Shown: positions 17,298 through 27,332 of the stretch, in pieces | How positions within the stretch are numbered: position 1 is the stretch's first letter | How the letters are laid out: every line of letters begins with the position of its first letter | Source of the DNA: an uncultured Gammaproteobacteria bacterium | GTDB lineage: Bacteria > Pseudomonadota > Gammaproteobacteria > CAMYKB01 | Assembly: GCA_947258875.1 (NCBI GenBank) | Contig: CAMYKB010000031.1 | Coordinates: forward strand, 1-33,858 | DNA length: 33,858 nucleotides | Reading direction: 5' to 3' | The notes under the pieces: generated by a model | The model's database searches: none | The model's input: only the letters and a program-made list of their open reading frames with translations | What the model was told of the DNA's origin: nothing | Translations under genes and position numbers: made by a program

Positions 17298-18971
17298 ATG
17301 GATAATCAACGCACATTCTTATACATAGCGCTGGGCCTTATTGTGTTCATGATTTGGCAAGCCTGGCAACGTGACTACGGGCCCAAGCCGGTAGCAGAAG
17401 TTGAAACCATCAGCACGAGTCAACAACAAGCCCCGGCAGCCGCACCAGAGGACATTCCTGATGCTGCAGAGGCCGTGCGCAGCGATATGCCGGTGAGCGC
17501 ACCAACAAGACAAGACGTAAGCAGTCGGCAGGTAAGGGTAATAACCGATACCCTGGATATATTGATAGACACTCGCGGTGGCGACATTGTGCAAGCGGAT
17601 TTACTGACCTATCCGCTGGTTGTCGATCAGCCTGATAAACCGTTCCGCCTTCTTAGTAACGAAGGCGCAAGCGTGTATGTAGCGCAATCAGGGTTGATAC
17701 ACGACAAAACGGGTGATCGTGATGTCAGTAAACTGTCCCCATCACATTACGCAATTTACGACGCCGCACAAACCGAGTATCGACTTGCTGACGGAGCAGA
17801 AGAGTTAACAGTGCCGCTGACCTGGGAATCGGCCAACGGTATTAAAGTCACCAAGACCTATACCTTCAAGCGCGGTCAATTTCTACTGGAGCTGGATTAC
17901 CAGCTTGAAAACCAAAGTACGCAGCCTTGGATCGGCCGTCAATATCGCCAGTTACGGCATGGTGACGTACAGAAAAAAGATAAGAAGCGGTTTATCTATA
18001 CATTTACTGGAAGTGCGTATTACAACGGTAAATATCAAAAACTGCAGTTCGACGACATGGAAGATGAGGCCCTGGCCGAAGAAGTCACCGGCGGCTGGGT
18101 ATCGATACTTCAACACTATTTTGTTTCAGCCTGGATACCCCAGGGTGACGAAAAAGAATTTTTCTATACCCGCGTCGTGAAAGACAACGGAGCGACTCGC
18201 TACATCATCGGTATGCGCTCACAGCCTATCACTGTTGCTCCAGGCGAAAATGGACAGCTGCATACCCGCTTGTATGTTGGGCCCAAGATACAAAAAGACC
18301 TGGCGCCGCTCGCCAATAGGCTTGAGCTAACGACCGATTACGGTATCTTCACGGCACTCTCCAAGCCGCTATTCTGGTTGCTGGATAAAATTCACAGTGT
18401 AGTAGGTAATTGGGGCTGGGCTATCATTATCCTGACGCTGATTATCAAGTTGTCGTTTTACAAGTTATCGGAAGCACAACATCGCTCCATGGCTAAAATG
18501 CGTAATCTACAACCTCGCATGGTCGCGATGAAAGAACGTTTCGGTGATGACAAGCAGAAGTTCCAGCAGGCGATGATGGAGCTTTATAAAAAGGAGAAGG
18601 TTAATCCCTTAGGTGGTTGTCTGCCGTTGCTGATCCAAATGCCGGTATTCATCTCTTTGTATTGGGTGTTGCTGGAAAGTGCGGAGATGCGGCAGGCGCC
18701 ATTTATGTTGTGGATTAACGATCTCTCCAGCAAAGACCCGTACTATGTGTTGCCTGTGTTGATGGGTATCACCATGTTCATCAGCCAGAAGCTAAACCCA
18801 CAACCCGCCGACCCGGTACAGGCCAAGATCATGATGATGTTGCCGCTGGTCTTTACCGTGTTCTTCGCGTTTTTTCCTTCAGGCCTGGTGTTGTACTGGT
18901 TCTTCAATAACCTGCTAACCATTATTCAGCAATATGTGATCACTCGACGCATTGAGCAAGCTGCCCACTGA
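17298..18971 (+). CDS. yidC: Membrane protein insertase YidC
   Basis: 557 residues, normal for the Gram-negative type. The N-terminal helix (LYIALGLIVFMIWQAW) is followed by a large periplasmic beta domain (to about 340). The conserved C-terminal insertase core then follows: WGWAIIILTLIIKLSFYKLSEAQHRSMAKM (helix 2 and coiled-coil region), NPLGGCLPLLIQMPVFISLYWVLLESAEMRQAPF and FFAFFPSGLVLYWFFNNLLTIIQQ. It inserts inner-membrane proteins, notably AtpE and AtpB encoded at 27784-28933. Confidence 0.98.
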   Translation: MDNQRTFLYIALGLIVFMIWQAWQRDYGPKPVAEVETISTSQQQAPAAAPEDIPDAAEAVRSDMPVSAPTRQDVSSRQVRVITDTLDILIDTRGGDIVQADLLTYPLVVDQPDKPFRLLSNEGASVYVAQSGLIHDKTGDRDVSKLSPSHYAIYDAAQTEYRLADGAEELTVPLTWESANGIKVTKTYTFKRGQFLLELDYQLENQSTQPWIGRQYRQLRHGDVQKKDKKRFIYTFTGSAYYNGKYQKLQFDDMEDEALAEEVTGGWVSILQHYFVSAWIPQGDEKEFFYTRVVKDNGATRYIIGMRSQPITVAPGENGQLHTRLYVGPKIQKDLAPLANRLELTTDYGIFTALSKPLFWLLDKIHSVVGNWGWAIIILTLIIKLSFYKLSEAQHRSMAKMRNLQPRMVAMKERFGDDKQKFQQAMMELYKKEKVNPLGGCLPLLIQMPVFISLYWVLLESAEMRQAPFMLWINDLSSKDPYYVLPVLMGITMFISQKLNPQPADPVQAKIMMMLPLVFTVFFAFFPSGLVLYWFFNNLLTIIQQYVITRRIEQAAH

Positions 18972-19006
18972 GTTCTTAGCCATAGCGCTACCGATGATTG
19001 CGTAGT

Positions 19007-20368
19007 ATGAAACACGCTGACGCCGATACCATCGCTGCAGTGGCCACCCCGCCTGGGCGGGGTGGCGTCAGCATCATTAGAATATCAGGTGACAAGGTTC
19101 GCAGGATCGCCGAGGCGGTCCTTGGTAACTTACCTGCACCCCGCTATGCGACACACTCCGTGTTCATGAATGAATCCGGAGCCATCATCGATGATGGCGT
19201 GGCAATATTTTTCCCCGGCCCCAACTCCTTTACCGGTGAGGATGTAATCGAACTACAAGGGCATGGTAGTCCGGTAGTGATGGACATGCTGCTTAACAGG
19301 GTCTATTCGTTGGGCGCCCGTCCCGCACGCCCTGGCGAATTCAGTGAACGCGCATTTCTCAATGACAAGCTCGACCTTGCACAGGCGGAAGCAATTGCCG
19401 ATTTAATCGACAGTCATTCAGAGCAGGCCGCGCGCAGCGCCATGCGTTCCCTGCATGGTGAGTTTTCGCAGATGATCTCGGCTCTGGTTAATGGCTTGGT
19501 CGAACTAAGGGTCTATATCGAAGCAGCATTGGATTTCGCCGAAGAAGAGATCGACTATCTGGCCAACGATGACGTGACGCGTCGTCTCGACGCCTTGCAG
19601 GCACAACTTGCCAGCGTCATCTCCGGGGCCCGACAGGGTAGCCTGTTGCGTGAAGGCGCGGTCGTTGTGATCATAGGCGAACCCAATGTCGGCAAATCCA
19701 CCCTGCTAAATCGTCTTGCAGGTCGTGAAGCCGCGATTGTTACCGAGATCCCGGGCACTACCCGGGATGTTTTAATGGAAGACATACTGTTGGACGGTCT
19801 GCCCTTGCGGATTATCGACACCGCTGGTTTACGCGAGACAGATGACCCGGTCGAATTGGAAGGGATCCGCCGCGCCCGCGCGGAACTCGATACAGCCAGC
19901 CTGGTCTTATGGATAGCGGATCGCGCCAGCAGGGGAGCTGAGACGCAACTAATCATAAAAACACCCCCGGTTATCGAAAAAAACCGGCCTGAAAATGTAC
20001 CAGTAATCAAGGTATGGAATAAAATTGACCTGGTTAATGAGGCCGCTGGAATGCGGGATGAAGAATGGTTTATCTCCGCGAAGACGGGTGCCGGCGTGGA
20101 GGTCTTGCGTGACAGCTTGAAATCGCGGCTTGGTTATCACGGCGATGCGGAAGGCGTTTACATGGCCCGCCGTCGCCATCTCACAGCACTTGCAGCAGCA
20201 GCAGAGGCATTACAACGAGCATCTGAACAGCTCCACAGGGACCGCGCAGGGGAATTGGTTGCAGAAGAATTACGGAGGGCGCAGCATGCGCTAACCGAGA
20301 TTACGGGAGAATTTACTGCGGATGATCTCCTCGGAGAAATTTTTTCCAGTTTCTGCATAGGTAAATGA
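19007..20368 (+). CDS. mnmE: tRNA modification GTPase MnmE
   Basis: 453 residues from the ATG at 19007; a TTG at 18998 is less likely. With MnmG it adds carboxymethylaminomethyl groups to wobble uridine of tRNAs. The N-terminal folate-binding domain begins DTIAAVATPPGRGGVSIIRISG. The G domain has GEPNVGKS (224-231), TTRD (251-254), DTAGLRE (271-277) and NKID (338-341). The C-terminal FCIGK carries the Cys of the family. Its G-domain loop before NKID (KTPPVIEKNRPENVPVI) is a little longer than usual. mnmG is 2 kb downstream. Confidence 0.98.
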   Translation: MKHADADTIAAVATPPGRGGVSIIRISGDKVRRIAEAVLGNLPAPRYATHSVFMNESGAIIDDGVAIFFPGPNSFTGEDVIELQGHGSPVVMDMLLNRVYSLGARPARPGEFSERAFLNDKLDLAQAEAIADLIDSHSEQAARSAMRSLHGEFSQMISALVNGLVELRVYIEAALDFAEEEIDYLANDDVTRRLDALQAQLASVISGARQGSLLREGAVVVIIGEPNVGKSTLLNRLAGREAAIVTEIPGTTRDVLMEDILLDGLPLRIIDTAGLRETDDPVELEGIRRARAELDTASLVLWIADRASRGAETQLIIKTPPVIEKNRPENVPVIKVWNKIDLVNEAAGMRDEEWFISAKTGAGVEVLRDSLKSRLGYHGDAEGVYMARRRHLTALAAAAEALQRASEQLHRDRAGELVAEELRRAQHALTEITGEFTADDLLGEIFSSFCIGK

Positions 20369-20410
20369 AACCCGTTATACTAGGCAAAGTGTCGGTGAAA
20401 GGATTGTGTT

Positions 20411-21244
20411 ATGAAGTACTTAGGAAGGAAACCGAAGGTTAATTACATTCTAGTCGCTCTTGTAGGCCTGTTTTTTTGTCAGGCCGCTCAGGCAGATCTT
20501 GTCTTCAGCGCGCCGCCTCGAGAAACCCCGGAAGAAGGCCTGCAACGCTACGGGCCACTTGTGGAAAGTATGAGCCGTATCCTGGGTGAAAGGGTGGTGT
20601 ACAAACATCCACGGGATTTTCTCAGATACAGCAACAATATGCGCAAAGGCGAATACGATATCGTTTTTGATGGCCCGCATTTCACCGCCTGGCGTATCGA
20701 ACACCTGGATCATCAGCCAGCCGCCCGCCTCAAAGGCGCCCTGGTGTTTTATGTGGTATCCAACAACCCTGAGTTAGAGACGCTCGAAGACCTGATTGGT
20801 AGGCCGGTTTGCGGCCTGGCATCGCCCAACCTGGCGACCATGACACTGCTGTTTCAGTATAAAAACCCTATCCAGCAACCCAGCATAATCAGCACCAGAG
20901 GTGGGTTTAAGAATGTATTCGCCGCCTTTGAGCAAGGCCGGTGTGAGGCGGCGGTATTGCGTAGCACTTTTTATGATAACAATGTGCCGAACGACCAGAA
21001 GCAAGGTGTGAAAATCATCTTCAAATCCAAACCGGTACCCAACCAGGCGATTACGGTTGGCCCCAATGTGAACGAGGAGGGCAGGAAAAAACTGGCTGCT
21101 GCCTTGACCAGCGAAGAGGGTGCGGTTGGCGCCCGCAAACTGTTTGATCGTTACAGCAAGGATTCCAAGGCCTTTGTGGCTACAGGAGGTGAAGAGTTTA
21201 CCTATCTTAATCTCTTGCTGGAGGGTGTTGTTCGCGGATGGTAA
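20411..21244 (+). CDS. PhnD-like periplasmic substrate-binding protein (orphan)
   Basis: 277 residues. Signal peptide (NYILVALVGLFFCQAAQA) followed by a type 2 periplasmic-binding fold of the phosphate/phosphite/phosphonate (PhnD) superfamily: FSAPPRETPEEGLQRYGPLVESMSRILGERVVY, then YDIVFDGPHFTAWRI, LEDLIGRPVCGLASPNLATM, and FEQGRCEAAVLRS. Ligand unknown. No ABC permease or ATPase gene is adjacent, so it may serve a distant transporter or act as a sensor domain. Start ATG with GAAAGG upstream. A strong terminator follows the gene. Confidence 0.85.
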   Translation: MKYLGRKPKVNYILVALVGLFFCQAAQADLVFSAPPRETPEEGLQRYGPLVESMSRILGERVVYKHPRDFLRYSNNMRKGEYDIVFDGPHFTAWRIEHLDHQPAARLKGALVFYVVSNNPELETLEDLIGRPVCGLASPNLATMTLLFQYKNPIQQPSIISTRGGFKNVFAAFEQGRCEAAVLRSTFYDNNVPNDQKQGVKIIFKSKPVPNQAITVGPNVNEEGRKKLAAALTSEEGAVGARKLFDRYSKDSKAFVATGGEEFTYLNLLLEGVVRGW

Positions 21245-21288
21245 TACCACAGCTACTGGTCGGTAGCGTGCGAATTGTAAAAATCATG

Positions 21289-21313
21289 GGGCGCCGGAGA
21301 AGCGCCCTTTTTT
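21289..21313 (+). terminator. Rho-independent terminator after the PhnD-like gene
   Basis: GGGCGC, loop CGGAGAA, GCGCCC, then TTTTTT. A clean stem and U-run about 45 nt beyond the stop codon. Confidence 0.85.
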
Positions 21314-21325
21314 AATGTGCTGAGG

Positions 21326-21346
21326 GGCCCGCCCGGAGCGCGGGCC
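21326..21346. repeat. GC-rich palindrome, possibly REP-like
   Basis: GGCCCGC, loop CCGGAGC, GCGGGCC. A perfect 7-bp stem not followed by T residues, just after the terminator. The stem pattern recalls REP units and the other GCCCGC hairpins at 4552 and 25383. Confidence 0.5.
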
Positions 21347-21476
21347 TACGCTAAACTGTGAAGCACAACCCGCTATAGTATGATGTATAAAAGATATAGT
21401 AAGGCCCAGCCCAGCCTGTAAGACAGAGTTCCGCAGCGGCGGCGCCCGAATTGATTGGATATAAACGGAGATTGAT

Positions 21477-22184
21477 ATGCGTTACCTTATGAGTTTGCTG
21501 ACCCTGTTACTGTGCATCACGACAGCACGTGCAGCCGATATTGAAATTATTAACCCGCTGCAGGAAACCTTCCGTGGCTTATCGGAAGATATGGGCGCGG
21601 CGTACAGTTATAAGGGCCTTAACCCTGCAGAGCCCCTCGGTATACTCGGTTTCAACCTTGGTGTGGTTGGTAGTTATACCAGTGTTGAAAACGAACAGCT
21701 CATCACTGACCTGACGGGTCAAGACATCGGTGAACTGGGCGCCGTGGGAATCAGTGCCACCAAAGGCCTGCCACTGAACATCGATGTCGGTGCTTATTAC
21801 ACCGAAGATCCCAATACCAATGTCAGCCTCATCGGCATCGAACTGCGTTACGCCATTCTCGAAGGCAGCGCTGCAACACCGGCGGTAGGCTTAAGGGCGG
21901 CGGCCACACAGATCGACGGTATCGATAGCTTTGACTTCAACACCTACAGTATTGACGTATCGATTTCCAAAGGACTGACACTGTTTACCCCTTACGGTGG
22001 TATCGGCCAGGTGTTCGTTAAGAGTGATCCGAACGCGTTTCTGGGTCTGGAGGACGAGAGCTTTGAATTGACCCGCATCTTTCTCGGGACCCGTGTCACG
22101 CTGCTGCCATTTGCGTTTACCGGTGAAGTCGACAGAACCGGCGACAATACATCGTTCAATCTGCGCGCAGCTATCGCATTCTAA
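21477..22184 (+). CDS. Outer-membrane beta-barrel protein, YfaZ-like
   Basis: 235 residues. Signal peptide (LLTLLLCITTARA, cut before ADIEI). The body is a run of amphipathic beta strands with Gly/aromatic spacing (GFNLGVVGSYTS, LPLNIDVGAYYTED, VSLIGIELRYAI, FTPYGGIGQVFV). The last residue is Phe (NLRAAIAF), the signal recognised by the BAM machinery. Family assignment to YfaZ is by general resemblance only and function is unknown. It stands alone between two terminator-flanked regions, with a possible own promoter (TATAAA near 21385). Confidence 0.6.
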   Translation: MRYLMSLLTLLLCITTARAADIEIINPLQETFRGLSEDMGAAYSYKGLNPAEPLGILGFNLGVVGSYTSVENEQLITDLTGQDIGELGAVGISATKGLPLNIDVGAYYTEDPNTNVSLIGIELRYAILEGSAATPAVGLRAAATQIDGIDSFDFNTYSIDVSISKGLTLFTPYGGIGQVFVKSDPNAFLGLEDESFELTRIFLGTRVTLLPFAFTGEVDRTGDNTSFNLRAAIAF

Positions 22185-22294
22185 TTACAGCGGGCACAAA
22201 CATGATTCGTTTATTAGCCGCGGTTGCCGGCCCTGCCTGCATCCAGTAGAGGGGGCGTTGGCGTATCATCTTCACGCAGACCTGAAGCATCAGA

Positions 22295-24187
22295 ATGGAT
22301 AGCTCTACAACATACGACATCATAGTGGTCGGCGGCGGCCATGCCGGTACCGAAGCCGCGTTGGCGGCTGCGCGCATGGGCGCCAACACCCTGCTGTTGA
22401 CGCACAACATCGAGACCATCGGCCAGATGAGTTGTAATCCAGCCATAGGCGGGATTGGCAAAGGGCATCTGGTGAAGGAAATCGATGCGTTGGGTGGCGT
22501 GATGGCACAGGCCGCTGACCGCGGTGGCATCCAGTTTCGTATCCTCAACAGCCGCAAAGGCCCGGCGGTGCGCGCAACGCGAGCGCAAGCCGACCGCGTG
22601 CTTTACAGACAGGCCGTTCGTCGCATCGTTGAACACCAGCCTAAGCTGAGCATTTTTCAACAAGCGGTTGATGATCTGCTGGTTGAGGGCGAACGCGTTA
22701 TCGGTGTCGTCACGCAGATGGGGCTTAAATTTCGTGCCCGTGCCGTGGTGTTGACGGTTGGCACGTTTCTCGGCGGCAAGATACACATCGGTGAATCCAG
22801 CTATCGCGGTGGCCGCGCCGGCGATCCGCCGGCGATTGCGCTGGCCGAGCGCCTGCGCGAACTACCATTCGATGTGGGCCGACTGAAAACGGGTACACCG
22901 CCGCGTATCGACGGCAGGTCGGTCGAGTACAGCATGTTGCAGGAACAACCGGGCGATGAGCCTACGCCGGTATTTTCATTCCTCGGCGCCGCGGTGCAGC
23001 GCCCGCGACAAGTTAGCTGCCATATCACTTACACCAACTCACGTGCGCACGACATTATCAACAGCGCGCTTGATCGTTCGCCAATGTTCAGCGGGCAGAT
23101 TGAAGGTACGGGTCCGCGTTATTGCCCGTCGATTGAAGACAAGATCGTGCGTTTTGCGGACAAGGATTCGCACCAGATCTTTATCGAGCCGGAAGGCCTG
23201 GACACGCACGAAATTTACCCTAACGGAATTTCCACTAGCCTGCCCTTCGATGTGCAGACGGCGTTTGTGCGGGCGATTGATGGTTTTGAAAAGGCGCACA
23301 TCACGCGACCGGGTTATGCCATTGAGTATGACTACTTCGACCCGCGAGGTTTGCGCCCCAGCCTGGAAACACAACCACTAAAGGGGTTATTTTTTGCGGG
23401 ACAGATCAATGGTACCACCGGTTATGAAGAAGCGGCTGCGCAAGGACTGGTCGCAGGCATTAATGCCGCGCGCAGGGTGCAGGATAAAGAACCGTGGTCT
23501 CCGCGCCGCGACGAGGCTTATATCGGTGTGCTGATCGACGACCTGATTACCCGCGGTACCAACGAGCCCTACCGCATGTTCACCAGCCGTGCGGAATATC
23601 GCTTAATACTACGAGAAGATAATGCAGATTTACGTTTAACCGAGACTGGCCGTGATCTGGGGTTGGTTGATGACGAGCGTTGGCGACACTTCGAGTGTAA
23701 ACGTGAGGCGATCGAACAAGAACAACAGCGCTTGCGTGACACCTGGGCGAGACCAGAGATCGTCGGCACGGAAAAGGCCGAACAGGTTTTGGGTGCCCCA
23801 CTCACACGTGAATACCGCGCCAATGAGTTGTTGCGCCGTCCGCAAGTATCGTATCGTGCTTTGATGTCTTTGCCCGGGCTTGGTGCGGGTGTCGATGATC
23901 CAAAGGTCGCCGAACAGATAGAGATCCAGGCAAAGTACTCGGGTTACATCGACCGGCAACATGAAGAGATCGCCCGCTCGCTGCAACACGAACAAAAAAA
24001 AATACCGATGGATATCGATTATGCATCGGTACATGGTTTATCGTCCGAGGTGCGGCAGAAACTCGATCAGCACCGACCGGCGACGATTGGTCAGGCCGCG
24101 CGCATAGCGGGCGTCACGCCGGCGGCGATTTCAATTTTATTGGTCCACCTCAAAAAACGGCAGTGGCTGGATAAGAAAACTGCGTAA
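22295..24187 (+). CDS. mnmG: tRNA uridine modification enzyme MnmG
   Basis: 630 residues, equal to the usual length. An FAD protein that partners MnmE. N-terminal Rossmann loop GGGHAGTE (13-20), [61 protein letters not shown] and [23 protein letters not shown] are all present. The C-terminal helical domain begins near YRALMSLPG. Two conserved Cys are also present. A DUF302 lipoprotein gene and rsmG follow; mnmG-rsmG adjacency is common in Proteobacteria. Confidence 0.98.
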   Translation: MDSSTTYDIIVVGGGHAGTEAALAAARMGANTLLLTHNIETIGQMSCNPAIGGIGKGHLVKEIDALGGVMAQAADRGGIQFRILNSRKGPAVRATRAQADRVLYRQAVRRIVEHQPKLSIFQQAVDDLLVEGERVIGVVTQMGLKFRARAVVLTVGTFLGGKIHIGESSYRGGRAGDPPAIALAERLRELPFDVGRLKTGTPPRIDGRSVEYSMLQEQPGDEPTPVFSFLGAAVQRPRQVSCHITYTNSRAHDIINSALDRSPMFSGQIEGTGPRYCPSIEDKIVRFADKDSHQIFIEPEGLDTHEIYPNGISTSLPFDVQTAFVRAIDGFEKAHITRPGYAIEYDYFDPRGLRPSLETQPLKGLFFAGQINGTTGYEEAAAQGLVAGINAARRVQDKEPWSPRRDEAYIGVLIDDLITRGTNEPYRMFTSRAEYRLILREDNADLRLTETGRDLGLVDDERWRHFECKREAIEQEQQRLRDTWARPEIVGTEKAEQVLGAPLTREYRANELLRRPQVSYRALMSLPGLGAGVDDPKVAEQIEIQAKYSGYIDRQHEEIARSLQHEQKKIPMDIDYASVHGLSSEVRQKLDQHRPATIGQAARIAGVTPAAISILLVHLKKRQWLDKKTA

Positions 24188-24209
24188 CTCATTCTTCGGA
24201 GGATTTATC

Positions 24210-24689
24210 ATGCGTAAATTAGTATTGCTGTTTGTATCGTTAATGGTTTTAGTCACCGGTTGTGCGCAGGCAGACACCATGCCTTCGAATGGTAATGGCT
24301 TAATCACCAAGGCCAGCGCCCACAGTGTCGATGTCACGGCCAAACGCCTCAAAAATGTCTTGCAGAAGAAAGGTATCAAGGTGATGGCGGAAGTAGATCA
24401 TCAAAAAAATGCGACCGGCGCCGGTCTCGAGCTTAAGCCAACGCGCTTAGTGATTTTCGGAAACCCTAAACTCGGCACCCCATTGATGCACTCCAACCGC
24501 ACCGCGGGTATCGACCTGCCGATGAAGGCGTTGATCTGGGAAGATGGCAACGGCAAGGTGTGGCTGGCGTATAACGATCCGAAATATCTATCTAAACGCC
24601 ATACTATTGGCGATCGTCAGGCCGTGGTCGACAAAATGACGGGTGCGCTCGACAAGATGACTCAAGTAGCTGTCTCTGTAGATCCTTGA
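24210..24689 (+). CDS. DUF302-domain lipoprotein
   Basis: 159 residues. A lipoprotein signal peptide with lipobox LVTGC (Cys at about 17) follows basic MRK. A DUF302 domain then follows (SVDVTAKRLKNVLQKKGIKVMAEVDHQKNATGAGLEL to TRLVIFGNPKLGTPLMHSNRTAGIDLPMKALIWED). DUF302 proteins have a small alpha/beta fold with no fixed function. Placement between mnmG and rsmG is unusual. The Shine-Dalgarno GGAGG is 7 nt from the ATG. The stop overlaps the proposed rsmG start by 3 nt. Confidence 0.9.
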   Translation: MRKLVLLFVSLMVLVTGCAQADTMPSNGNGLITKASAHSVDVTAKRLKNVLQKKGIKVMAEVDHQKNATGAGLELKPTRLVIFGNPKLGTPLMHSNRTAGIDLPMKALIWEDGNGKVWLAYNDPKYLSKRHTIGDRQAVVDKMTGALDKMTQVAVSVDP

Positions 24690-25348
24690 AGCACGGCATC
24701 GATCCCAGACAAGTGCTGGCTGATGGTGCCGCTGCACTGGATCTGGAGATCACCGACACGGTTATTGATGCGCTGTTGCGTTATGTCGGGCTGCTGGACA
24801 AATGGAACCGCGTTTATAACCTCACCGCCATCCGCGATGTCGACACCATGGTTGTCTCGCATGTGCTGGATAGCCTCGCCATCCTGCCATATATAAGCGG
24901 CAAGCGTATTCTTGACGTCGGCAGCGGCGCGGGCTTGCCCGGTATTCCCCTGGCAATCTGCAATCCGGAGCAGGATTTTGTGTTGCTGGACGCCAACAGT
25001 AAAAAGACGCGTTTCCTGCAGCAAGCCGTCATCGAGCTGTCACTCTCCAATGTGGCCATCAAGCATAGCCGTATCGAAAACTATCATCCGGGTGAGGGCT
25101 TTGATACAGTCGTATCGCGGGCATTTGCGGCACTGGGTGACTTCGTCAGCCATGCCGGGCGTCTGTGTGGCCCGGGGGGCAGGCTGGTAGCGATGAAGGC
25201 CCGACGGCGTGAAAAAGAATTGGAGACGCTACCGCAAGGCTTTGCTGTAGATCGCGCCGTCACCCTCAAAGTGCCCGGTATCGGCGCAGCGCGCATGGCG
25301 GTCATCGTGGCACCTGTACCGCTAGCGGTAACATCCTCACAACAATAG
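24686..25348 (+). CDS. rsmG: 16S rRNA (guanine527-N7)-methyltransferase
   Basis: 220 residues from a TTG at 24686 that overlaps the upstream TGA. A GTG at 24713 is the alternative; there is no ATG before residue 55. RsmG methylates G527 of 16S rRNA with SAM. Signs are LLDKWNRVYNLTAIRDVDTMVVSHVLDSLAILPYI, SAM motif LDVGSGAGLPGIPLA (76-90), and FDTVVSRAFAALGDF. Length is near the family's ~207. The start is uncertain, the identity is not. Confidence 0.95.
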   Translation: MKHGIDPRQVLADGAAALDLEITDTVIDALLRYVGLLDKWNRVYNLTAIRDVDTMVVSHVLDSLAILPYISGKRILDVGSGAGLPGIPLAICNPEQDFVLLDANSKKTRFLQQAVIELSLSNVAIKHSRIENYHPGEGFDTVVSRAFAALGDFVSHAGRLCGPGGRLVAMKARRREKELETLPQGFAVDRAVTLKVPGIGAARMAVIVAPVPLAVTSSQQ

Positions 25349-25382
25349 AATAGCAGCGTATTACAATAACGGTGCGATTATC

Positions 25383-25402
25383 ACGCCCGCTAAAGCGGGC
25401 GT
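25383..25402. terminator. Hairpin between rsmG and parA
   Basis: ACGCCCGC, loop TAAA, GCGGGCGT. An 8-bp perfect stem followed by a loose TCATCACATTTTC, so a weak terminator or leader structure for parAB. Confidence 0.5.
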
Positions 25403-25427
25403 CATCACATTTTCACGGCATAGCGGC

Positions 25428-26219
25428 ATGGCAAGAATTATCGCAGTTACCAATCAGAAGGGCGGGGTCGGTAAAACCACCACCAGCGTCAATCTTGCGG
25501 CTTCGCTGGCCGCGATCAAGCGCCGTGTGTTGATTGTCGATCTTGATCCACAGGGTAATGCCACTATGGGCAGCGGCGTCAATAAGTACGAAGCCGAAGC
25601 CACCACAGCGGACGTGTTGTTGGAACGGGTAGATGCCGCCGCCGCTATCCTGCCGCTGGAAAAGGCCGGTTACAGCATCATCCCCGGCAACGAAACACTC
25701 ACGCTAGCCGAGGTGGAACTCATGAATGCCGTGGCGCGCGAGTTCCGCTTACGGGAAGGGCTGGAAAAGGTTCGCACGCGTTTTGACTACATCCTTATCG
25801 ACAGCCCGCCGTCCTTGAATACCCTGACTGTTAATGCGCTGGTTGCAGCCCATGGTGTTATCGTGCCGACGCAATGTGAATATTATGCACTGGAAGGCTT
25901 ATCTGCCCTGATGAATACAATTCAGCGCATCCAGCAAACCGCCAACCCGAAGCTGCAGATCGAAGGCCTGCTGCGCACTATGTTCGATCCGCGGAATAAC
26001 CTGGCGAACGATGTCTCTGATCATTTGTTGGCTAATTATGGTGACCAGGTTTATCAAACCATTATCCCTCGAAATGTCACTCTGGCCGAAGCCCCCAGTC
26101 ATGGCATGCCGGTTATACTGTATGATAAAACCTCGCGCGGCGCGCTCGCTTATCTGGCCCTTGCAGGCGAGGTGTTGCGCAGGGAGCGGCGCATCTCGGT
26201 TGCAGCGCAACAACATTGA
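25428..26219 (+). CDS. parA: Chromosome partitioning ATPase ParA
   Basis: 263 residues, the short chromosomal (Soj-type) form without an N-terminal DNA-binding domain. Deviant Walker A KGGVGKTTT (11-19), DLDPQGNATMG (A'), IDSPPSLNTLT (Walker B) and the ALEGLSALMNTI helix are present. It positions replicated origins by cycling on the nucleoid with ParB-parS. parB begins 24 nt downstream. The parS sites lie in recF. Confidence 0.97.
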   Translation: MARIIAVTNQKGGVGKTTTSVNLAASLAAIKRRVLIVDLDPQGNATMGSGVNKYEAEATTADVLLERVDAAAAILPLEKAGYSIIPGNETLTLAEVELMNAVAREFRLREGLEKVRTRFDYILIDSPPSLNTLTVNALVAAHGVIVPTQCEYYALEGLSALMNTIQRIQQTANPKLQIEGLLRTMFDPRNNLANDVSDHLLANYGDQVYQTIIPRNVTLAEAPSHGMPVILYDKTSRGALAYLALAGEVLRRERRISVAAQQH

Positions 26220-26243
26220 TACAGCATAGCAACATACAACGAC

Positions 26244-27113
26244 ATGGCTAAAAAACGACGTGGACTAGGCAGCCTGGGAGTGGACGCACTGTTAAGCGCG
26301 AGCGCACTGGTCAAGCCGGACGCTGCATCGCCGTCCGCCACTGACCTTAGCAGCCTGCCCGTCGATACCATACGGCGCGGCAAATATCAGCCGCGTACCC
26401 ATTTCAGCCAAGACTCATTGCAGGAGCTGGCAGACTCCATTATTGCCCAGGGAATGATACAGCCGGTGGTCGTGCGTAAGGCCACTGACGGTTATGAGTT
26501 GATTGCTGGAGAGCGTCGCTGGCGTGCCGCACAACTCGCGGGCCTGCATGAAGTGCCGGTGGTGATCCGCGATATCCCGGACCAGGCTGCGGCAGCAATG
26601 TCGCTGATCGAGAACATCCAACGCGAAGACCTCAATCCGCTGGAGGAAGCCAATGCGCTATCAAGGCTGATTGAGGAATTTGGACTGACACACCAGGAGG
26701 CTGCCGAGGCTGTCGGGCGTTCGCGAACCGCGGTTAGCAATCTGCTCCGTCTGTTAGAGCTGAGCGAAGACGTCAAAAAGATGCTCGATGAGCGCCAGCT
26801 GGAGATGGGTCATGCCCGCACGCTGTTGCAACTTGCTGGCCGACAGCAAATCGAGGCCGCCCACCACATCGCCGGTAAAGGCATGTCAGTGCGGGAAACG
26901 GAGCGTTATGTTAAAAACCTCTTGAGCAAGGCCTCCGCCAAGACTGCCCACAAGCCCAAGAAAGACCCCAACATTAGCCGCTTTGAACAGGACCTGTCAG
27001 ATAAGCTGGGAGCCAACGTTGATATCCAGCACGGCGCCAAGGGCAAAGGTAAGCTGGTTATCCACTACAGCAGCCTGGATGAGCTGGACGGCATCCTTGA
27101 GCACATCAAGTAA
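26244..27113 (+). CDS. parB: Chromosome partitioning protein ParB
   Basis: 289 residues. N-terminal ParB/CTPase domain with motif GERRWRA (89-95) and ENIQRE (123-128). A helix-turn-helix follows at about 149-171 (HQEAAEAVGRSRTAVSNLLRLL). The C-terminal dimer region is basic (KPKKDPN...). It binds parS and spreads as a CTP clamp. The start MAKKRRGLG... is the usual one. The last stop is followed by the atp promoter region. Confidence 0.97.
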   Translation: MAKKRRGLGSLGVDALLSASALVKPDAASPSATDLSSLPVDTIRRGKYQPRTHFSQDSLQELADSIIAQGMIQPVVVRKATDGYELIAGERRWRAAQLAGLHEVPVVIRDIPDQAAAAMSLIENIQREDLNPLEEANALSRLIEEFGLTHQEAAEAVGRSRTAVSNLLRLLELSEDVKKMLDERQLEMGHARTLLQLAGRQQIEAAHHIAGKGMSVRETERYVKNLLSKASAKTAHKPKKDPNISRFEQDLSDKLGANVDIQHGAKGKGKLVIHYSSLDELDGILEHIK

Positions 27114-27183
27114 TGCAGAGCAGCATAAATCGGAGCAGTCCGGCGCACCAAGAAAAAAAGTGTGCTGGCTATATAAGCGCTCA

Positions 27184-27212
27184 TTGATACTTAGTCACGG
27201 AATCTTTATACT
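27184..27212 (+). promoter_or_regulatory. Sigma70-type promoter of the atp operon
   Basis: TTGATA (27184-27189), a 17-bp spacer, then TATACT (27207-27212). Five of six matches in both boxes, 121 bp before the atpI start. No other gene starts between them. Confidence 0.7.
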
Positions 27213-27332
27213 CCCACCCCGCATTTGGCGCCGGGCTGGTTGGAAATCACGCATAATTTGGTTTTTCAGCCCCCAGTAGCCGTTGCCGGAGCGGCCATGT
27301 GTCGCCACAGGGCCTTACAGCAGAGCGGTTAG

